A DNA stretch of 64,000 nt from Pieris napi. Its lineage: Eukaryota > Arthropoda > Insecta > Lepidoptera > Pieridae. The notes beneath the pieces were generated by a model. It saw only the letters and a list, made by a program, of their open reading frames with translations, did no database searches and had not been told where the DNA came from. A program made the position numbers and the translations under genes. Position 1 is the stretch's first letter; each line of letters starts with the position of its first letter. The DNA is taken from positions 4,367,501 through 4,431,500 of the forward strand of contig NC_062242.1 in assembly GCF_905475465.1 (NCBI RefSeq), read 5' to 3'. Below, piece by piece: positions 23,566 through 35,735 of the stretch.

Positions 23566-25290
23566 TGGACCTTCCCACCATAGAGTGTGAGACAGTAACT
23601 CAAACGGACTCAGACCTCTTGACGCGCAATCAGCTGGGTTTGTTTCAGATAAAACATGACCCCACTGAGAGTATTCCATAATAGAAAGTATTTCTGAGAC
23701 ACGATTACTAACGAAAGTCATCCATTTACTTGGTCCACCTTTAAGCCATGCCAAAACTATTGTTGAATCCGTCCAAACATACAGATCATCTTTAGGTATT
23801 TTTATAATTTGACATATTTCGTTAATTAATTTTGATGCTAGTACAGCACCGCGTAGTTCTAGTCGAGGAATAGAAACTTTCTTCTCAATTGGAGCTACCT
23901 TTGTTTTCGCGGATACTAATCGAACTTCTATTTTATCATCTGAACTGATTATACGAATGTATACTGCGGCTGAGTAAGCTGAACAAGATGCATCTGAAAA
24001 TGCATATAATTCAACTCGACTTTTGCGCGTGTAACCTAACCATCTGGGAATTTGTAATTGCTGAATATGAATAAGATCATTTCAAAATTCACTGGACAAA
24101 GGATCGTCCCAATGAAGATGTGCCTTCCAAATCTGCTGGATCAAAAGCTTTGCTAATACTACGACTGGTGAAATCCAACCTAGAGGATCATACAAACGGG
24201 CAATATTAGGCAAAACTTGTCTTTTTGTTACAGGAAATGTTATTTCTGGTAAAACAACAACATATTCAAAATTATCAGTTTCTCGATTCCACTGGACTCC
24301 AAGAACCATTATCATGTTATCTGTTTTAATTGGCAAAGATGTCTCCTCTTTATTGTTTTGCTTTCCAATGTAATGCAATAACTCCTTACTATTGCTTGTC
24401 CATTTTTGCAATTGAAAGCCACCAGATGTCATTTAAGCATTCATTTCATCGTATACTTCTTTAGCTTCATCAATAATCTCAGTTCCTGTCATCAAATCAT
24501 CAACGTAAAAATCAGTATTTGTAATAGACGCTGCCACTGGAAACTTCCTCTTCTCTTCATCTGCCAATCGTTGTAAAGTCTTTACAGCAAGGTACGGAGC
24601 ACAAGCCGTTCCAAAAGTTAGCGTAAGTAAGCTTATAATGTTCCACAGGCATGTCTGGATGTGGCCTCCATAAAATCCGCTGAAAATTATTTTGCGCAGA
24701 ATTAATTAATACTTGTCTATACATCTTAACTAAATCAGCAACAATACTAATTCTATGACTTCGCCACCTCATTAAAATATGTCTTAAATCTTGCTGGATT
24801 TTCGGTCCAACCATAAGATCGTCATTTAGCGAAACATCATTCATACACTTACTAGATGCATTGAAAACCACGCGCACTTTAGTGGTTTCCTTATCTTCTC
24901 ATACCACTGCATGGTGAGGAAGATACACTGCAGTACTGTTATCCACTCATCTTCTGCAACTCGAGACATGTGGCCAAGTGTCAAATATTCTTCAATAACT
25001 TTTGTATACTCTTCACGTAACCAAAAATTATTAGATAATCTTCTTTCTAACGATACCAATCTTTTCATTGCAATATCCATATACTGTCCATACTGTCATT
25101 CTGGATCCTTATTTTCAAATGGAAATGTAACAGTGAACCTTCCATTCTCATTTCTAGTAGTCGTAGCCTCATAAAGTTTTTCACACATTTGCTCTTCCAT
25201 AGAAAGTCTCTTCTGAATCCTATCTGGTTCAGCCTCTATCTCCCAAAAACGTTTTAAATAATCATCTTCCTGCTCGACTTGCAAATGTAA
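23566..25290 (-). pseudogene. BEL/Pao reverse transcriptase and RNase H
   Basis: From 25284 down: LKRFWEIEAEPDRIQ; the RT N-terminus around MRVVFNASSK (24877); IVADLVKMYRQV with a catalytic Asp; after a frameshift TFGTACAPYLAVKTLQRLAD; and the catalytic FYVDDLMTG near 24500. The connection domain GFQLQKWTSNS ... RLYDPLGWISPV is at 24432-24082. After an in-frame TGA comes RNase H with SDASCSAY, IPRLELRGAV and VWTDSTIVLAWLKG, supplying D, E and D. It ends SHTLWWEGPQ at about 23575. At least two frameshifts and two stops are visible. Confidence 0.9.
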
Positions 25291-25635
25291 ACTCGTAATT
25301 TTATTTATTTATTTATTAACACTTCGTTGCAAAAAACAATAAATCAAACACAATACAAAAAAAATAATAAGGGATGCAACGGGCGGCCTTATCGCTAATA
25401 AGCGATCTCTTCCAGGCAACCCTAGTTAAAGAAAAAACTAAAAACAAAGAAACATGATTCGTGCGAGAAGTGCAGAAACAAATGTTATATAAAAAAATAC
25501 ATATATACATAGTACCTTAATCTAAAGTAATACAAAAAAAAAAATATTAACAACAGACTAAAAACTTAAAAGCTAATCTTACAAATACATGGACAGCAAA
25601 TAGTTATGTAAAAGGAAACATAAGATTTATACAAG

Positions 25636-27552
25636 TCACGATTGATCAGGATAGGATAAGGTTAAGAAATGTTTATGCAGAAGAGTTTTAAAAGATGATA
25701 GAGAGGTAGCCAATCGTACGGAGTCGGGCAGCGTATTCCACAACTTAATGGTGGAGATCGTGAATGAATTGCCTAAGAAGGATGAAGTGTGAGATGGAAT
25801 TTCCAATAAACATCTATTAGAAGAGCGTAACATATAGTTAGAAGGACCTAAGAATTTAAAGTGATTTTTGAGATAAGAAGGGGTTTTCGGATTGAAAAGA
25901 ATTGAGTATAGAAGTTGAAGAAGATGAGCGTGACGTCTGAATCGAATAGGTAGCCACCCCAGCTGCCTGCGGAATTTAGACACATGGTCATATTTCCTAA
26001 GTCCAAATATGAACCGTATGCAGAAATTCTGCAGGCGTTCGATCTTGTCAAGTAACTCTTCGTTCAAATCAGAGGAGCATGAGTCCGCATAATCGAGAAT
26101 AGGAAGCAGAAGAGACTGCGCTAACATAGTTTTAGTGCGGATAGGAAGGAAATTAGAAAGACGTTTCAGAGTAAAAGGAGCGGCGTAAAGTTTACGGCTG
26201 ATCTCCTTTACGTGATGACCCCAGGAAAACGTTTGGTCGAAGAAGACCCCAAGGTTTTTAACAGTCTTATTGAGGGCCAAGGCCACACCGTCAAGGTAAA
26301 CACCAGGGAGCTGAGCCCATTTAACTCTTGAAATAAAGAAAGGGCTTCCGATGATGATGACTTGACTCTTGGCAGGATTAATTTGAAGACCAAAGTCTTT
26401 ACTCCAGTTGACTATGTTTTCAAGATCAACATTCATCGCCTGTATTGCAAGAGGAAGCTCATCGAGTGTCGACTGAACGTAGATTTGGAGGTCATCAGCG
26501 TAAAGGTGATAACTAGCGGATAGATGTGCAGTCAGGGTATTGATAAAGATAGAAAAAAGAAGAGGTGAAAGAACGCCACCCTGCGGAACACCAGCACTTA
26601 TATTATTCCACTGAGAGTAAGCATCATTCATTTTAATACGCTGCCGACGACCGTTTAGATAGCTATGAAACCAGTCAATAGCGGATGGACAGATATTCAT
26701 AGAGCGAAGCAACCCAAGCAGAATTTCAAAGTTCACAGTATTGAAAGCATTGCTAAAGTCAAGCAGAGTGAGAACAGTGAGCTGCCCACCATCCATCCCT
26801 CGGCGAATGTCGTCACAAACTTTAACCAATGCCGTAGTCGTGCTATGCCCCGGGCGGAATCCCGATTGGAGAGGGTCTAGAATTGAGTTTTTATTCAGAA
26901 ATCTGCTAAGCTGCGAGTGTATAAGGCGCTCTAGAGCTTTAGATAGGAATGGTAGAATAGAAATGGGCCGGAAGTCAGAAAAGTTAATGGGATCGGGCCG
27001 TTTGGGAATAGGAATAACAAGACTATCCTTCCAAGAAGTAGGGAATTTACCACTAGTAACTGAATAATTAAAAATATGAGTAATAACTTGAAGAATAGCT
27101 GGCAAGATAGGTAAGATCATAGCACGACTAACTTCATCACATCCAACAGCATCCGACGAGATAGACTGGATGCAACCCTCCACTTCGCGCTCGGTGAATT
27201 CAGTGAAATTAAAAGGCATGAAGTTTGGAGTTGGAAGAGAAGCTAGTTTATTGATTGTCTTCCTAAGAGAAGACTTATCGTGGGCAGGAGAACAGGTGAA
27301 GTGAGAGTTAAGGTTGTTTATATCTATTGCTGAAGAAATAACATTCTGTGCCGATCTGCCAATCCCCAAGGTTTTGAGGAACTTCCAGATTTTTGAGGTG
27401 TCGCCATTGGATACTGAGTCGTGGATATGTTGCCTTTGAGCATCACGACAGCGAGTATAACAACGATTGCGAACTACTTTATATTTTTCGCGCTCCGCAT
27501 CAGATTTGGCATTTCTCATTTTAGCTATGGCTCTGTTTTTTTTGTGAATCAA
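25636..27552 (-). pseudogene. LINE ORF2, reverse transcriptase part (638 codons open)
   Basis: Starts within the linker (DEIKRLIHKKNRAIAKMRNA) and runs open to TGA. Visible motifs are FRPISILPFLSKALERLIHS, LQSGFRPGHSTTTAL, TLLDFSNAFNTVNFEILLGL (catalytic Asp), SAGVPQGGVLSPLLFSIFIN, YHLYADDLQIY (catalytic DD) and the thumb/C-terminal RKYDHVSKFRRQLGWLPIRF ending IKLWNTLPDSVRLATSLSSF. It copies element RNA at the nicked target in an active element. It is in a different frame from the endonuclease part, separated by a small deletion near 27570, so the full ORF2 is broken once. Confidence 0.92.
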
Positions 27553-28583
27553 TCTTTTAATCTCATCAGAGCAGGTAAATGTTTAAGTTTAACTCGTCTC
27601 AATGGGGCGTGCTTATCATAGAGGTTTGTGATGGAAGAAGTGAACAACTCAACTTTGTCGTCGAGGTAAGCTAAGGCGTACAGACCACTCCAGTCAATTT
27701 TGGATGCATCACTGAGCAGGCTATCATGGTCGATTCCACCAAAGCTGCGACGCATAACTACCGTGGGCTTCTGCTTGGGTGGCTTCGCCTTAAAGGAGAG
27801 ATAGAGAAGGTCATGGTGAGAGAAGGCGACAGCAGGAAGTTGCCCATGTTTAGTGACAAGGTGGGGAGAGGAAACAAAAATAAGATCCAAAAGTGACGGA
27901 GTAAAACCGGGGACTTTATGCGTAGCGTTAAGATATAAGTTTTGTAGGTTGTAAGAGTGAGTTAAAGAAAGGAGCCGTCTGGAGCGAGAATCATTTTTCA
28001 GCAGACATGTGTTAAAGTCACCCATGACTATTGTGTTTTTATATAAGGGAGAAAATTGGTCAATGGTGTCTTCAAAGGAATCAAAGTAGTCCACCGATGA
28101 TGAAGGGGAATAGAAGACTCCCAGGAGAAGCTTAGAGTTGGATAGAAGAACTTCGATAAGGAGATGCTCGGCTGCATTGCTAGGTGGGGGCTGTGGCGAT
28201 GAGCTAACGATGGAGAAGGGGATGTGAGAACGTAAGTAAATCGCCACACCACCTCCACGCATGCCGAGTCGGTCATTTCTAATTAAATTGTAACCAGGAA
28301 GAGAGTAAGTACCAGAGGAAAGGGAAGGGTTGAACCAAGTTTCAGAAACAAGTATGGCATGGATGTCTTTAGAGGCCAACGTAAGGAGATCTGTGTGATG
28401 AGCTGGAACGCTCTGGGCGTTAATGTGTACAACATTGAAGTGCTTAGGAAAGTTTTGAAAAATAGAGGATAAGGTATCATTTAGGGTAGGCGTGGAGGAG
28501 TCAATGCTATGGAAGGAGTCACAATCGGACGATTCCAGAGATAAGAAATCAGAGTTATCACTACTGCAATCCATGATTAACAA
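27549..28583 (-). pseudogene. LINE ORF2, apurinic-like endonuclease part
   Basis: A 344-codon open frame from an ATG at 28583. It contains NVVHINAQSVPAHHTDLLTL (Asn at the active site), ILVSETWFNPSL (catalytic Glu), RNDRLGMRGGGVAIYL, VMGDFNTCLL (Asp and Asn) and a closing FSHHDLLYLSF (SDH-like, here S-H-H-D). These are the AP-endonuclease/exonuclease-phosphatase motifs that nick the target. The frame ends after PALMRLKD; in the neighbouring frame the protein continues as SDEIKRLIHKK, which places the frameshift at about 27560-27580. Confidence 0.9.
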
Positions 28584-29418
28584 AAGTATGATAATAAAAA
28601 ATAAAAATAAAAACTAAAACTAATCTAAAAGTTAAATAAAATCTACACCAAGTATATAAGCGCTTAAACTTTAAAAATAAAAAAAGAAAATAATAAGAAA
28701 TAAAAAAGATGTTCTTACGATCGCACTCAACCGCTGATATGTAAGGATTAGTACAACAATGATATAGAAGTAGTGAACGTATAACATAGATATACACTGT
28801 AAGAATATCTTCTGTAAATCTTAAAGAACTAAAGAGACTAATTATAACTATTTCTAAAAACTGTTTAACAAGAAAATATGTATATCTAGAGGGTTTAATC
28901 TGCAATATTGAGAATAAGAATATTCAACTCCAGTACAGCCACTTAACTAAGAGATATCAGCTGTGGCCCATTTTATAGGAAGGCTTCACAGACTACATTC
29001 AAGAGTAAATATGTATATACAGTCATTTTCTAGTTAGTGGAGGTGACAGTTGACATACAGTGTGACAGACACTTTTATAGTGGAAAGTTATTGTAAAAGC
29101 TTATTATACGAGACTCATTTTATGTTCTGTGGAAATACACATCATCAATTCTTAATTGACACTTGACAACAACAACCTTTGACAGCGTCACATCACGCTA
29201 GCTAGTATTTATAATCTGTCAACGGGCTATAATAACAAATAACAATTAGAAATTAATATCATCATAATAACAATTTGTAAACGAAGGTGAAGGTTATAAG
29301 ATATCAAATAAGTAATAAAAAAAAAGAACTGTTTAACACTTGAAACTCATGACAACAAACCAAGAAAAAGTTGATTATAACCCCAACACACGAAACACCA
29401 ACACTGTACAAACGGAAG

Positions 29419-30145
29419 TTATTGACCCTTTCTTGGAGCCTTCTTATTACGGGTCTTGTCTCTTATCAGCTTTGCATCATCAGCTGCGGTCGATGACGGT
29501 ATGCTGTCCGGAACTGAATCGAGTTCCTTCAGCGAAGAGATGCGGCGAAGTTTTCCATCAGCCCCTATCACTTGTACACGTCCATCGCGAGTCCAACATT
29601 TCGAGACGCCAAACCGCTTTCTTGCCTCCATAAATAGCGAGTGTCTTGATTTTGTCAGGAACTCAGACAAGGTTATTCCAGTGCCTTTAAGATTAGTTTT
29701 GGCAGCCCAGATCCTTAACTTGTCAGCATGCTCACGAAACTTTATTAATAGAGGCCTAGGCTTGTCATTGGATCTTAATCCCACACGATGGCAACGGGAG
29801 AGGCACTGCTCCGTCACATTAGGACACTAAGAGTATGGATATCATATTTGCAATGGAGCCCTGGCTTTCATCCTTTGCTTCATTTACTCCATGCAGCAAC
29901 AGACACTTTCGCCTACTGCGCATCTCCTGTTCATCCTGCACTCTAAATAGAATCGCCATCTGAGCTTGGAGATTCTCTAGGCAGAATAAAACAGAATTTT
30001 TGAAAGCTTCGAATTCCCTAGCAAGCGGAGTTTGTTCCAGTGAGGGGGACCTATTCTGAGTTGCAGTAAGGCGCTGCTGAAACTCTTCCATTCTGGTAGA
30101 CACCATTTCGGATACATCCCTTAATGACTTTTTAAGATCCTCCAT
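29419..30145 (-). pseudogene. LINE ORF1, coiled-coil and RRM-like nucleic-acid-binding protein
   Basis: The first part (30145-29819) starts MEDLKKSLRDVSEMVSTRME and is heptad-rich, a coiled coil, leading to RRKCLLLHGVNEAKDE (RRM-like start). A frameshift near 29820 leads to the second part (29817-29419): CLSRCHRVGLRSNDKPRPLL, IKFREHADKLRIWAAK, LKGTGITLSEFLTKSRHSLF and VQVIGADGKLRRISS. This matches L1-type (Transposase_22-like) ORF1 proteins found in insect LINEs. It would coat element RNA. It directly precedes ORF2 by about 0.8 kb. Confidence 0.82.
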
Positions 30146-30408
30146 AATAAGGTGAAAGTGAAAAATTCATAGTTAAAAGTTAAATTGAAGGTACCTACTT
30201 GAAGAAGTGATTTCCAACTTTAAGTTAATTATAGTTAAATAGAGGATATTATTGAGAAAAAAATAGCGATTGATGTGTGGTGGGACACTAGTTCATCACT
30301 GAAACTGTAAGTTATAATGTTTTTACCAAAATACTATTTAATTTAAGAAAAAAATCACGAGACACACCAGTACACGTTTGCACTACCCACAACGTACAGG
30401 TATATTCA

Positions 30409-30523
30409 AATTTTAGCTGTGGAATAAGTATCAGACATTTTTCCCGATAAAACCCAACCAAAGGCCGTATTTTGTGTGATAAGTTTTCCTTTGGGTTGTT
30501 TTATTAGGCCATCTAACAATATA
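30409..30523 (-). pseudogene. BEL/Pao fragment between LINE and mariner
   Basis: The minus strand reads LLDGLIKQPKGKLITQNTAF then GWVLSGKMSDTYSTAKI, the end of the BEL/Pao protease domain (GADVY--ILL-G------G-PIAQNT-FGWILSG). It proves that mariner and LINE are separate insertions into one BEL copy. Confidence 0.85.
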
Positions 30524-31774
30524 TTAGGTCCTTACATATGAAATTGGCGTACTGGCCACTTTAATCACGATGTTCTCCTCTTTGGTAAGGAATTCCAAAT
30601 TCAAATTTGTACAGCTATTTACTCATGTATTTGTGCTTCGATGGCCGTCATTCATTTGTTTTTTTCTTCTGTTTTTTTCTGTTTGCGTCACTCATTTTAC
30701 AAAATGGAAAACTTAAAGTATCCCAATATTTACGAGTACGAGTTCCGCCGTGGCACTAGTGCTGCGGAATGATGTGTATGGCGGTCATGTTGCAAAAGAA
30801 AACACAGTTCGTTTTTGGTTACAACGTTTTCGTTCTGGAAATTTCGACCTGCAGAACAAGCCCCGTGGACGGCCTGAGACCCAAGTTGATAATGAAGTAT
30901 TGAAGGCTATTGTGGAAGCGGATCCATCGCAAACCACGTCCGAGTTAGCTGCAGGCTGCGGTGTTAGTGATAAAACTGTTTTAATTCACTTGAAGCAAAT
31001 TGGGAAGATTAAAAAGCTTGAAAGATGGGTACCTCACGAATTGACTGAAGCAAACCGGCAAACGCGCGTCGTCTGAACATTACTGAACCGGCACAATAAT
31101 GAAGGTATTTTAAACCGAATCATTACCTGTGATGAAAAATGCATTCTTTACGATAATCGGAAGCGCTCAGCGCAATGGTTGGATCCTGGCCAGCCAGCCA
31201 AATCCTGCCCCAAGCGAAAATTAACCCCAAAAACCTTGTAAGCGTTTGGTGGACTAGTGCCGGTATTGTTTATTGCAGTTTTCTCAAATCTGGCCAGACT
31301 ATTACGGCTGATGTCTATTGTAAGCAATTGCAAACCATGATGGAAAAGCTAGCGGCTAAACAACCTAGGCTGGTCAATCGCTCCACGCCACTGCTACTTC
31401 ACGACAACGCTAGACCACACACTGCACAACAGACGGCTACCAAATTAGAACAGCTTCAATTGGAATGTCTAAGACATCCTCCGTACTCCCCGGACCTTGC
31501 TCCAACAGATTACCATTTTTTTCTAAATTCGGACTACTTCTTGCAAGGGAAAAAATTTAACTCTGATGGGGCAGTCCAAATCGCCTTCACAGATTTTATG
31601 GAATCCCGTCCGACTGGTTTTTTTAGTAAAGGGATCAATAAACTACCTATGAGATGGCAAAAGTGCATAGAAAACAATGGATCATACTTTGATTAATTAA
31701 ATATAATATATTTAAAAATATTCGACTTTTTGTTCCTGCCATACAAAACGCCAATTTCATATGTAAGGACCTAA
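30524..31774 (+). mobile_element. mariner element 1 (1251 bp)
   Basis: Terminal inverted repeats TTAGGTCCTTACATATGAAA at 30524 and its complement ending at 31774, flanked by TA duplications (30522-30523 and 31775-31776). It sits inside BEL/Pao protease sequence: the BEL frame reads LLVGAEVYSDI on one side and LLDGLIKQPKGK on the other. Confidence 0.95.
30704..31696 (+). pseudogene. mariner transposase, broken
   Basis: An ATG at 30704 opens MENLKYPNIYEYEFRRGTSA, then a deletion and stop near 30769. The helix-turn-helix part follows in 30750-31076 (VRFWLQRFRSGNFDLQNKPR, GRPETQVDNEVL). After TGA at 31074 comes ITCDEKC (first catalytic Asp; the usual Trp after K is Cys). The last frame, 31175-31696, has VWWTSAGIVYCSF, LLHDNARPHTAQQTATK (second Asp) and HPPYSPDLAPTDYHFF (third Asp), and ends ENNGSYFD. 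This is a D,D34D mariner transposase with at least two frameshifts and a stop. Confidence 0.92.
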
Positions 31775-31776
31775 TA

Positions 31777-33379
31777 TCTGAGTATACCTCAGCTCCTACC
31801 AATAAATCTATTTTACCTGGTACTGTATAACCTGGATCAACTAATTCTAACGTAGAAAGATCCTTCCAATCGGGTAAATCAATTCTGTCACAAGGCAGCA
31901 TATCAGTGAGTGACCGTAACACGTAAGCATTAACTCGAATTAAGCATTCTGGTCTTGGCGAGATTCTAAATACAATATAACGAAATATTTTACATGCAGT
32001 TGACCATCTCCCACACCTGAAACATTACTCTTAACAGATAATTTTTTTAAATTTAATAATTGAGCAGCCGCTTCTGTGATAAACGAAGCTTGCGAGCCTT
32101 GATCTAACAAAACCCGCAATATACTCCTATTTCCACTCCTGGACTGCGCCTTGACGACATCTGTTGCCAGAAGCACTGGTTCATTGTGACCTTGACGTTT
32201 TGCAAAATTTGCTACAATCGATATACTTGGCACCGGATTCTCTTCTCCGTTTTGAACTTCCTCCAATACATTATTAATGTGTGTGTCACTTCCTTCCTCT
32301 CATTATACAGCAAAGTATTATGTCTTCTGCCACATTTCTTACAACATGTCGATTGTCGACATTTATTTACTACGTGAGTCGTTTGTAAGCAATTGTAAAA
32401 AAGTCCTTTCGACTGAGCAAAATCTCTTCTTTGTTGAGCAGTACGTAGTCTAAATTGCTTACATAAATTATTAATATAATGACTTTCTCCGCATAAAGGA
32501 CAACTTAATTCCGTTTTTTTATTATTCTCTTGAACTGCCGCGTGAAAAGTTTTAGGAACTTGTTTTTTCATTTGAAAACGAGGTTCAGGTAATTGTTTTC
32601 CAGTCTCAACCATCTCTAGACTCCTAAATCTTCCCTCAAGAAACTCAACAAATTGCGACCATGTTGGCAAATCATCTGACAAATTATTTATGTGATTTTC
32701 CCACTGTTTATGTGTTTCTAAATCTATTTTCGAGACTGTCAAATAAATTACAATAGAATCCCAAGAAGCCCATATTATCCAAAGCCTTTAAACAAGAAGT
32801 TGTTGTATCTAATAATTGTTTAATTGCTGATGATGATTCACTAATTGCTTTCTGTGAAAATAAAGTCTTTAGGATTGCATTACTATTATATCTTTTTACT
32901 AATTGATTCCACGCTTCTTCATAGTTAAGATCTATAGCCGAATAATTTCCTATTAAGTTTAAGGGTTCTCCCACTATACTACTTTTTAAATAATGCAATT
33001 TCTGCGCAGGCGATAACTTTTCATTATTATGAATAACAGAACAGAATAAATCATAAAATGTCTGCCATTCACTATATTTTCCAGAAAATGAGGGTAGTTG
33101 TATCCGTGGTAATTTTATAACATCTACAGAATGAGCCTTTGTTTGATTTTCCCTACATGTTGAACTCTCAAACTGTTCTAACTTTTCTTTTAAATCTGTC
33201 ATATATTCAGTATATATTTCTTGGAACGAATCACAAATGTCTTCTTCAAAATACGGAAACGACTTTATTTGCTCTGGAACAGCTATTTGTATTAAATGCT
33301 TATGATTATCCATAAATTCCTTCAGCAACTCATCTAAAGTATTTATACGTGTTTGGACATATGCTTTTGTTATTCTCAC
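31777..33379 (-). pseudogene. BEL/Pao gag, zinc knuckles and protease
   Basis: Gag (33379-32708) carries the DUF1759-type run IKLPRIQLPSFSGKYSEWQT, FYDLFCSVIHNNEKLSPAQK and YEEAWNQLVKRYNS. It continues in another frame at 32742-32212 with ELSCPLCGESHYINNLCKQF and CRQSTCCKKCGRRHNTLLY, the zinc-knuckle cysteines. The protease (32266-31940) has ILRVLLDQGSQASFITEAAA, where LDQGS takes the place of the D-S/T-G active site as usual in BEL/Pao. It ends in PGYTVPGKIDLLVGAEVYSD at the mariner edge. Three frame changes make the region non-functional. Confidence 0.88.
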
Positions 33380-33661
33380 TCTTGGACTTTTCTTATAATT
33401 TGAATGCGCCTTGAATGCAAATCTTAATTTTTTATTATGTTAAAAGCCATTATTTCAATTTAAAATTACGTAGTGTATTATTTAAAATCACTAATGTATT
33501 AATTATTTTAATTTACAACACTTCTTTTGTTTTTAATTAGACCAAGATTGGTTGAAATTATTCTAAGTCCATACTATAAAATTTTACAAGTCCAGTTGTC
33601 ACTAATGAATAAATATTCTAAGACTTTTGCAATTTGCATTAACTCACGAGTCCAAAGTCCA

Positions 33662-33679
33662 TCTCGGGTTTCGGCACCA
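33662..33679 (-). other. Primer-binding site of the BEL element
   Basis: On the minus strand TGGTGCCGAAACCCGAGA starts immediately after the LTR's terminal CA, the position and TGG start expected for a tRNA primer site. The tRNA species was not determined. Confidence 0.65.
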
Positions 33680-33894
33680 TGAACATAAAACCTATCACGG
33701 AATGACACACACCACAATTTCACTTATTATTTATTATTAAAAGAGAGGGACACTTGATTTATAAAGAGAAAACTTCATAAAATTAAGAAACCCTAAATGT
33801 TATATAATTCTAAGATGTCGTTATGCTATCGCGTTTTTGCACACGCCTAACGCCATCTATTGCTCAAACAATAAATTACTAATTAATTTAGACA
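33680..33894 (-). mobile_element. 5' LTR of the BEL/Pao element (215 bp)
   Basis: On the minus strand it runs TGTCTAAATTAATTAG to TTATGTTCA, with TG...CA ends. It contains TATATAACATTTAGGG (possible core promoter). It is equal in length to the inverted LTR at 20260-20474. Confidence 0.85.
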
Positions 33895-34330
33895 ACTGTG
33901 CTTTATAAGAACCTTTCGCGTCTTAAACGTTGATTAAATAAGTATAAAATTTATAATATTCTTGATTTTTAAACGAATATATAATTAGTAATAGAAAGTA
34001 ATTTTAGATAGAAAGATACTTTGTACTGATTTATTTACACGTTTGCTTTTATGAAACATCAATATGTACAAAGTCCTTCCATTAGCAGAAAGCTGCGGCA
34101 TCTCCAAGGAATTTCAACAAAGTTTTACCATTACTCAGAGTGCTACATGAGATAAAAATCAAATTAAAGAAGAAATGTTTAGCGTAGTAATTCAATGAAT
34201 TTTAAGGCCTGAGATGAGCGCAAATAGAATAACTTTAATACAGTACTAGGTTCTCAAAAGAAAGTATAATTATAAATTAAATCTTGCCCTCTATTCATGT
34301 ATGTATAAACTTTATATGAATAAACTAATA
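33895..34330. other. Intron spacer between BEL and mariner 2
   Basis: Unique AT-rich DNA; nothing recognised. Confidence 0.4.
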
Positions 34331-35528
34331 TTAGGTCCTTACATATGAAATTGACGATTTGTCGTACTGGCCACTCACTGACCTCAAATATCCCCTCTTT
34401 GGTTAGGAATTCCAAATTCAATTTTTTACAGCTATTTTTAAAGAACTCTTGCATTATTTTTCGAAAACAATGATTGATTTCATTTTCACATTTTAATTTT
34501 TTTTCTTTGCGACACTATTTATAAAATGGAAAAGATGAAATATCGCGTTATTTACGAGTACAAGTTCCACCGTGTCACCAGTGCTGCAGAAACGGCTCGA
34601 AGGATTAATTATATAGCGGCGGTGTTGCAAAAGAAAACACAGTGCGTTTTTGGTTTCAACGTATTCGTTCTGGATATTTCGACCTGCAGAACAAGCCCCG
34701 TGGACGGCCGGAGACCAAAGTTGATAACGAAGAATTTAAGGCTATTGTGGAAAATCCATCGCAAACTACGTCTGAGTTATCTGCGGTATTAGTATAAAAC
34801 TGTATTAATCCACTTGAAGCAAATTGGGAAGGTGAAAACGTTTGAAAGGTTGAGTGAAGCAAATCGACAAACGCGCGTCTACTGCTGCGTAATATTACTC
34901 AACCGGCACAATAATGAAGGGATTTTAAATCGAATCACCTGTGATGAAAGGTGGATCCTGTACGATAATCGGAAGTGCTCAAATCGTGCCCTAAGCAAAA
35001 ATTGAGTCCGAAAAAGTTACTTGTAACCGTTTGATGGACTAGTGCCGGTGTCGTTCACTATAACTTTCTTGAATCTGGCTAGACGATTACGAAAGATGTC
35101 TATTATCAGCAACTGCAAACCATGATGGAAAAGCTAGCTGCTAAATAACCAAGGCTGGTCAATCGCTCTAGGCCACTTCTGCTTCACGACAACGCTAGAC
35201 CACACACACAACAGACTGCTACCAAATTAGAGGATCGTCAATTGTAATGTTGAAGACATCCACCGTACTCCGTACTTTTAAATTTGGATAACTTCTTGTA
35301 AGTTAAAAAATTCAACTCTGATGGGGCAGTCGAAACCGCCTTCAAATACTTTATTAATTCCCGTCCGAATGTTTTTTTAGTAAAGGGATCAATGAACTAC
35401 CTATAAAATATGAAAAGTGCATAGATTGCTTTGGTACATACTTTTAATAATTAAATATATTCTATTTAAAAAAATCGAATTTTTGTTCCTCCCATACAAA
35501 ACGCCAATTTCATATGTAAAGACCTCAA
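34331..35528 (+). mobile_element. mariner element 2, decayed copy of element 1
   Basis: The same inverted repeats (ttaggtccttacatatgaaa at 34331; catatgtaaagacct at the right end) and TA at the left flank. The transposase is recognisable from ATG 34526 (MEKMKYRVIYEYKFHRVTSA) and then in scattered frames: NKPRGRPETKVDN-like at 34685, CDERWILYDNRK at 34940, HDNARPH at 35185. Many indels and stops are present, and the SPDLAPTDYHFF block is lost, so it is clearly older than element 1. Confidence 0.9.
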
Positions 35529-35735
35529 AGAGCTACTGAAAATTTTGCCTTCTTCACTCGAGTCACTTAGCAAGTATGACACATGATAAAATATTATGAA
35601 TTTAGTTTTTAATTTTATACTTTAGCCAAACAAAAATTAACTATATTAACTATAATGACAAATATTATTAAAGAAACAATTCTACGAAAGCCTTTTTATG
35701 ATATTTTTAAAAGTGTTCTTATTTTTATATATAAA
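35529..35735. other. Spacer
   Basis: Nothing recognised. Confidence 0.4.

Larger units (their letters stand above)
25297..30408 (-). mobile_element. Nearly complete LINE (CR1/Jockey group) inserted in the BEL element
   Basis: About 5.1 kb with 5' UTR (30146-30408), ORF1 (30145-29419), ORF2 (28583-25636) and a 3' UTR ending in an (AAAT)n tail at 25297-25315. The 3' UTR contains GGAAGAGATCGCTTATTAGC and GATAAGGCCGCCCGTTGCAT, which I recognise as a common lepidopteran LINE 3' end. AATTTTA is present on both sides (25297-25303 and 30409-30415), a candidate 7-bp target duplication. Only two frameshifts were seen, so this is the youngest-looking LINE in the window. Confidence 0.88.
20520..33894 (-). 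mobile_element. BEL/Pao LTR retrotransposon, decayed and interrupted
   Basis: Read on the minus strand the order is LTR (33680), primer-binding site, gag with zinc knuckles, aspartic protease, reverse transcriptase, RNase H, integrase, LTR (20520). That is the BEL/Pao order. Three later insertions interrupt it: a mariner inside protease/linker (30524-31774), a LINE just before the reverse transcriptase (about 25297-30408), and a plus-strand LINE fragment between RNase H and integrase (22304-23565). Removing these gives an element of roughly 5.5-6 kb. Several frameshifts and stops and an integrase deletion make it inactive. It lies in the intron between Beat-like exons B and C. Confidence 0.9.
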
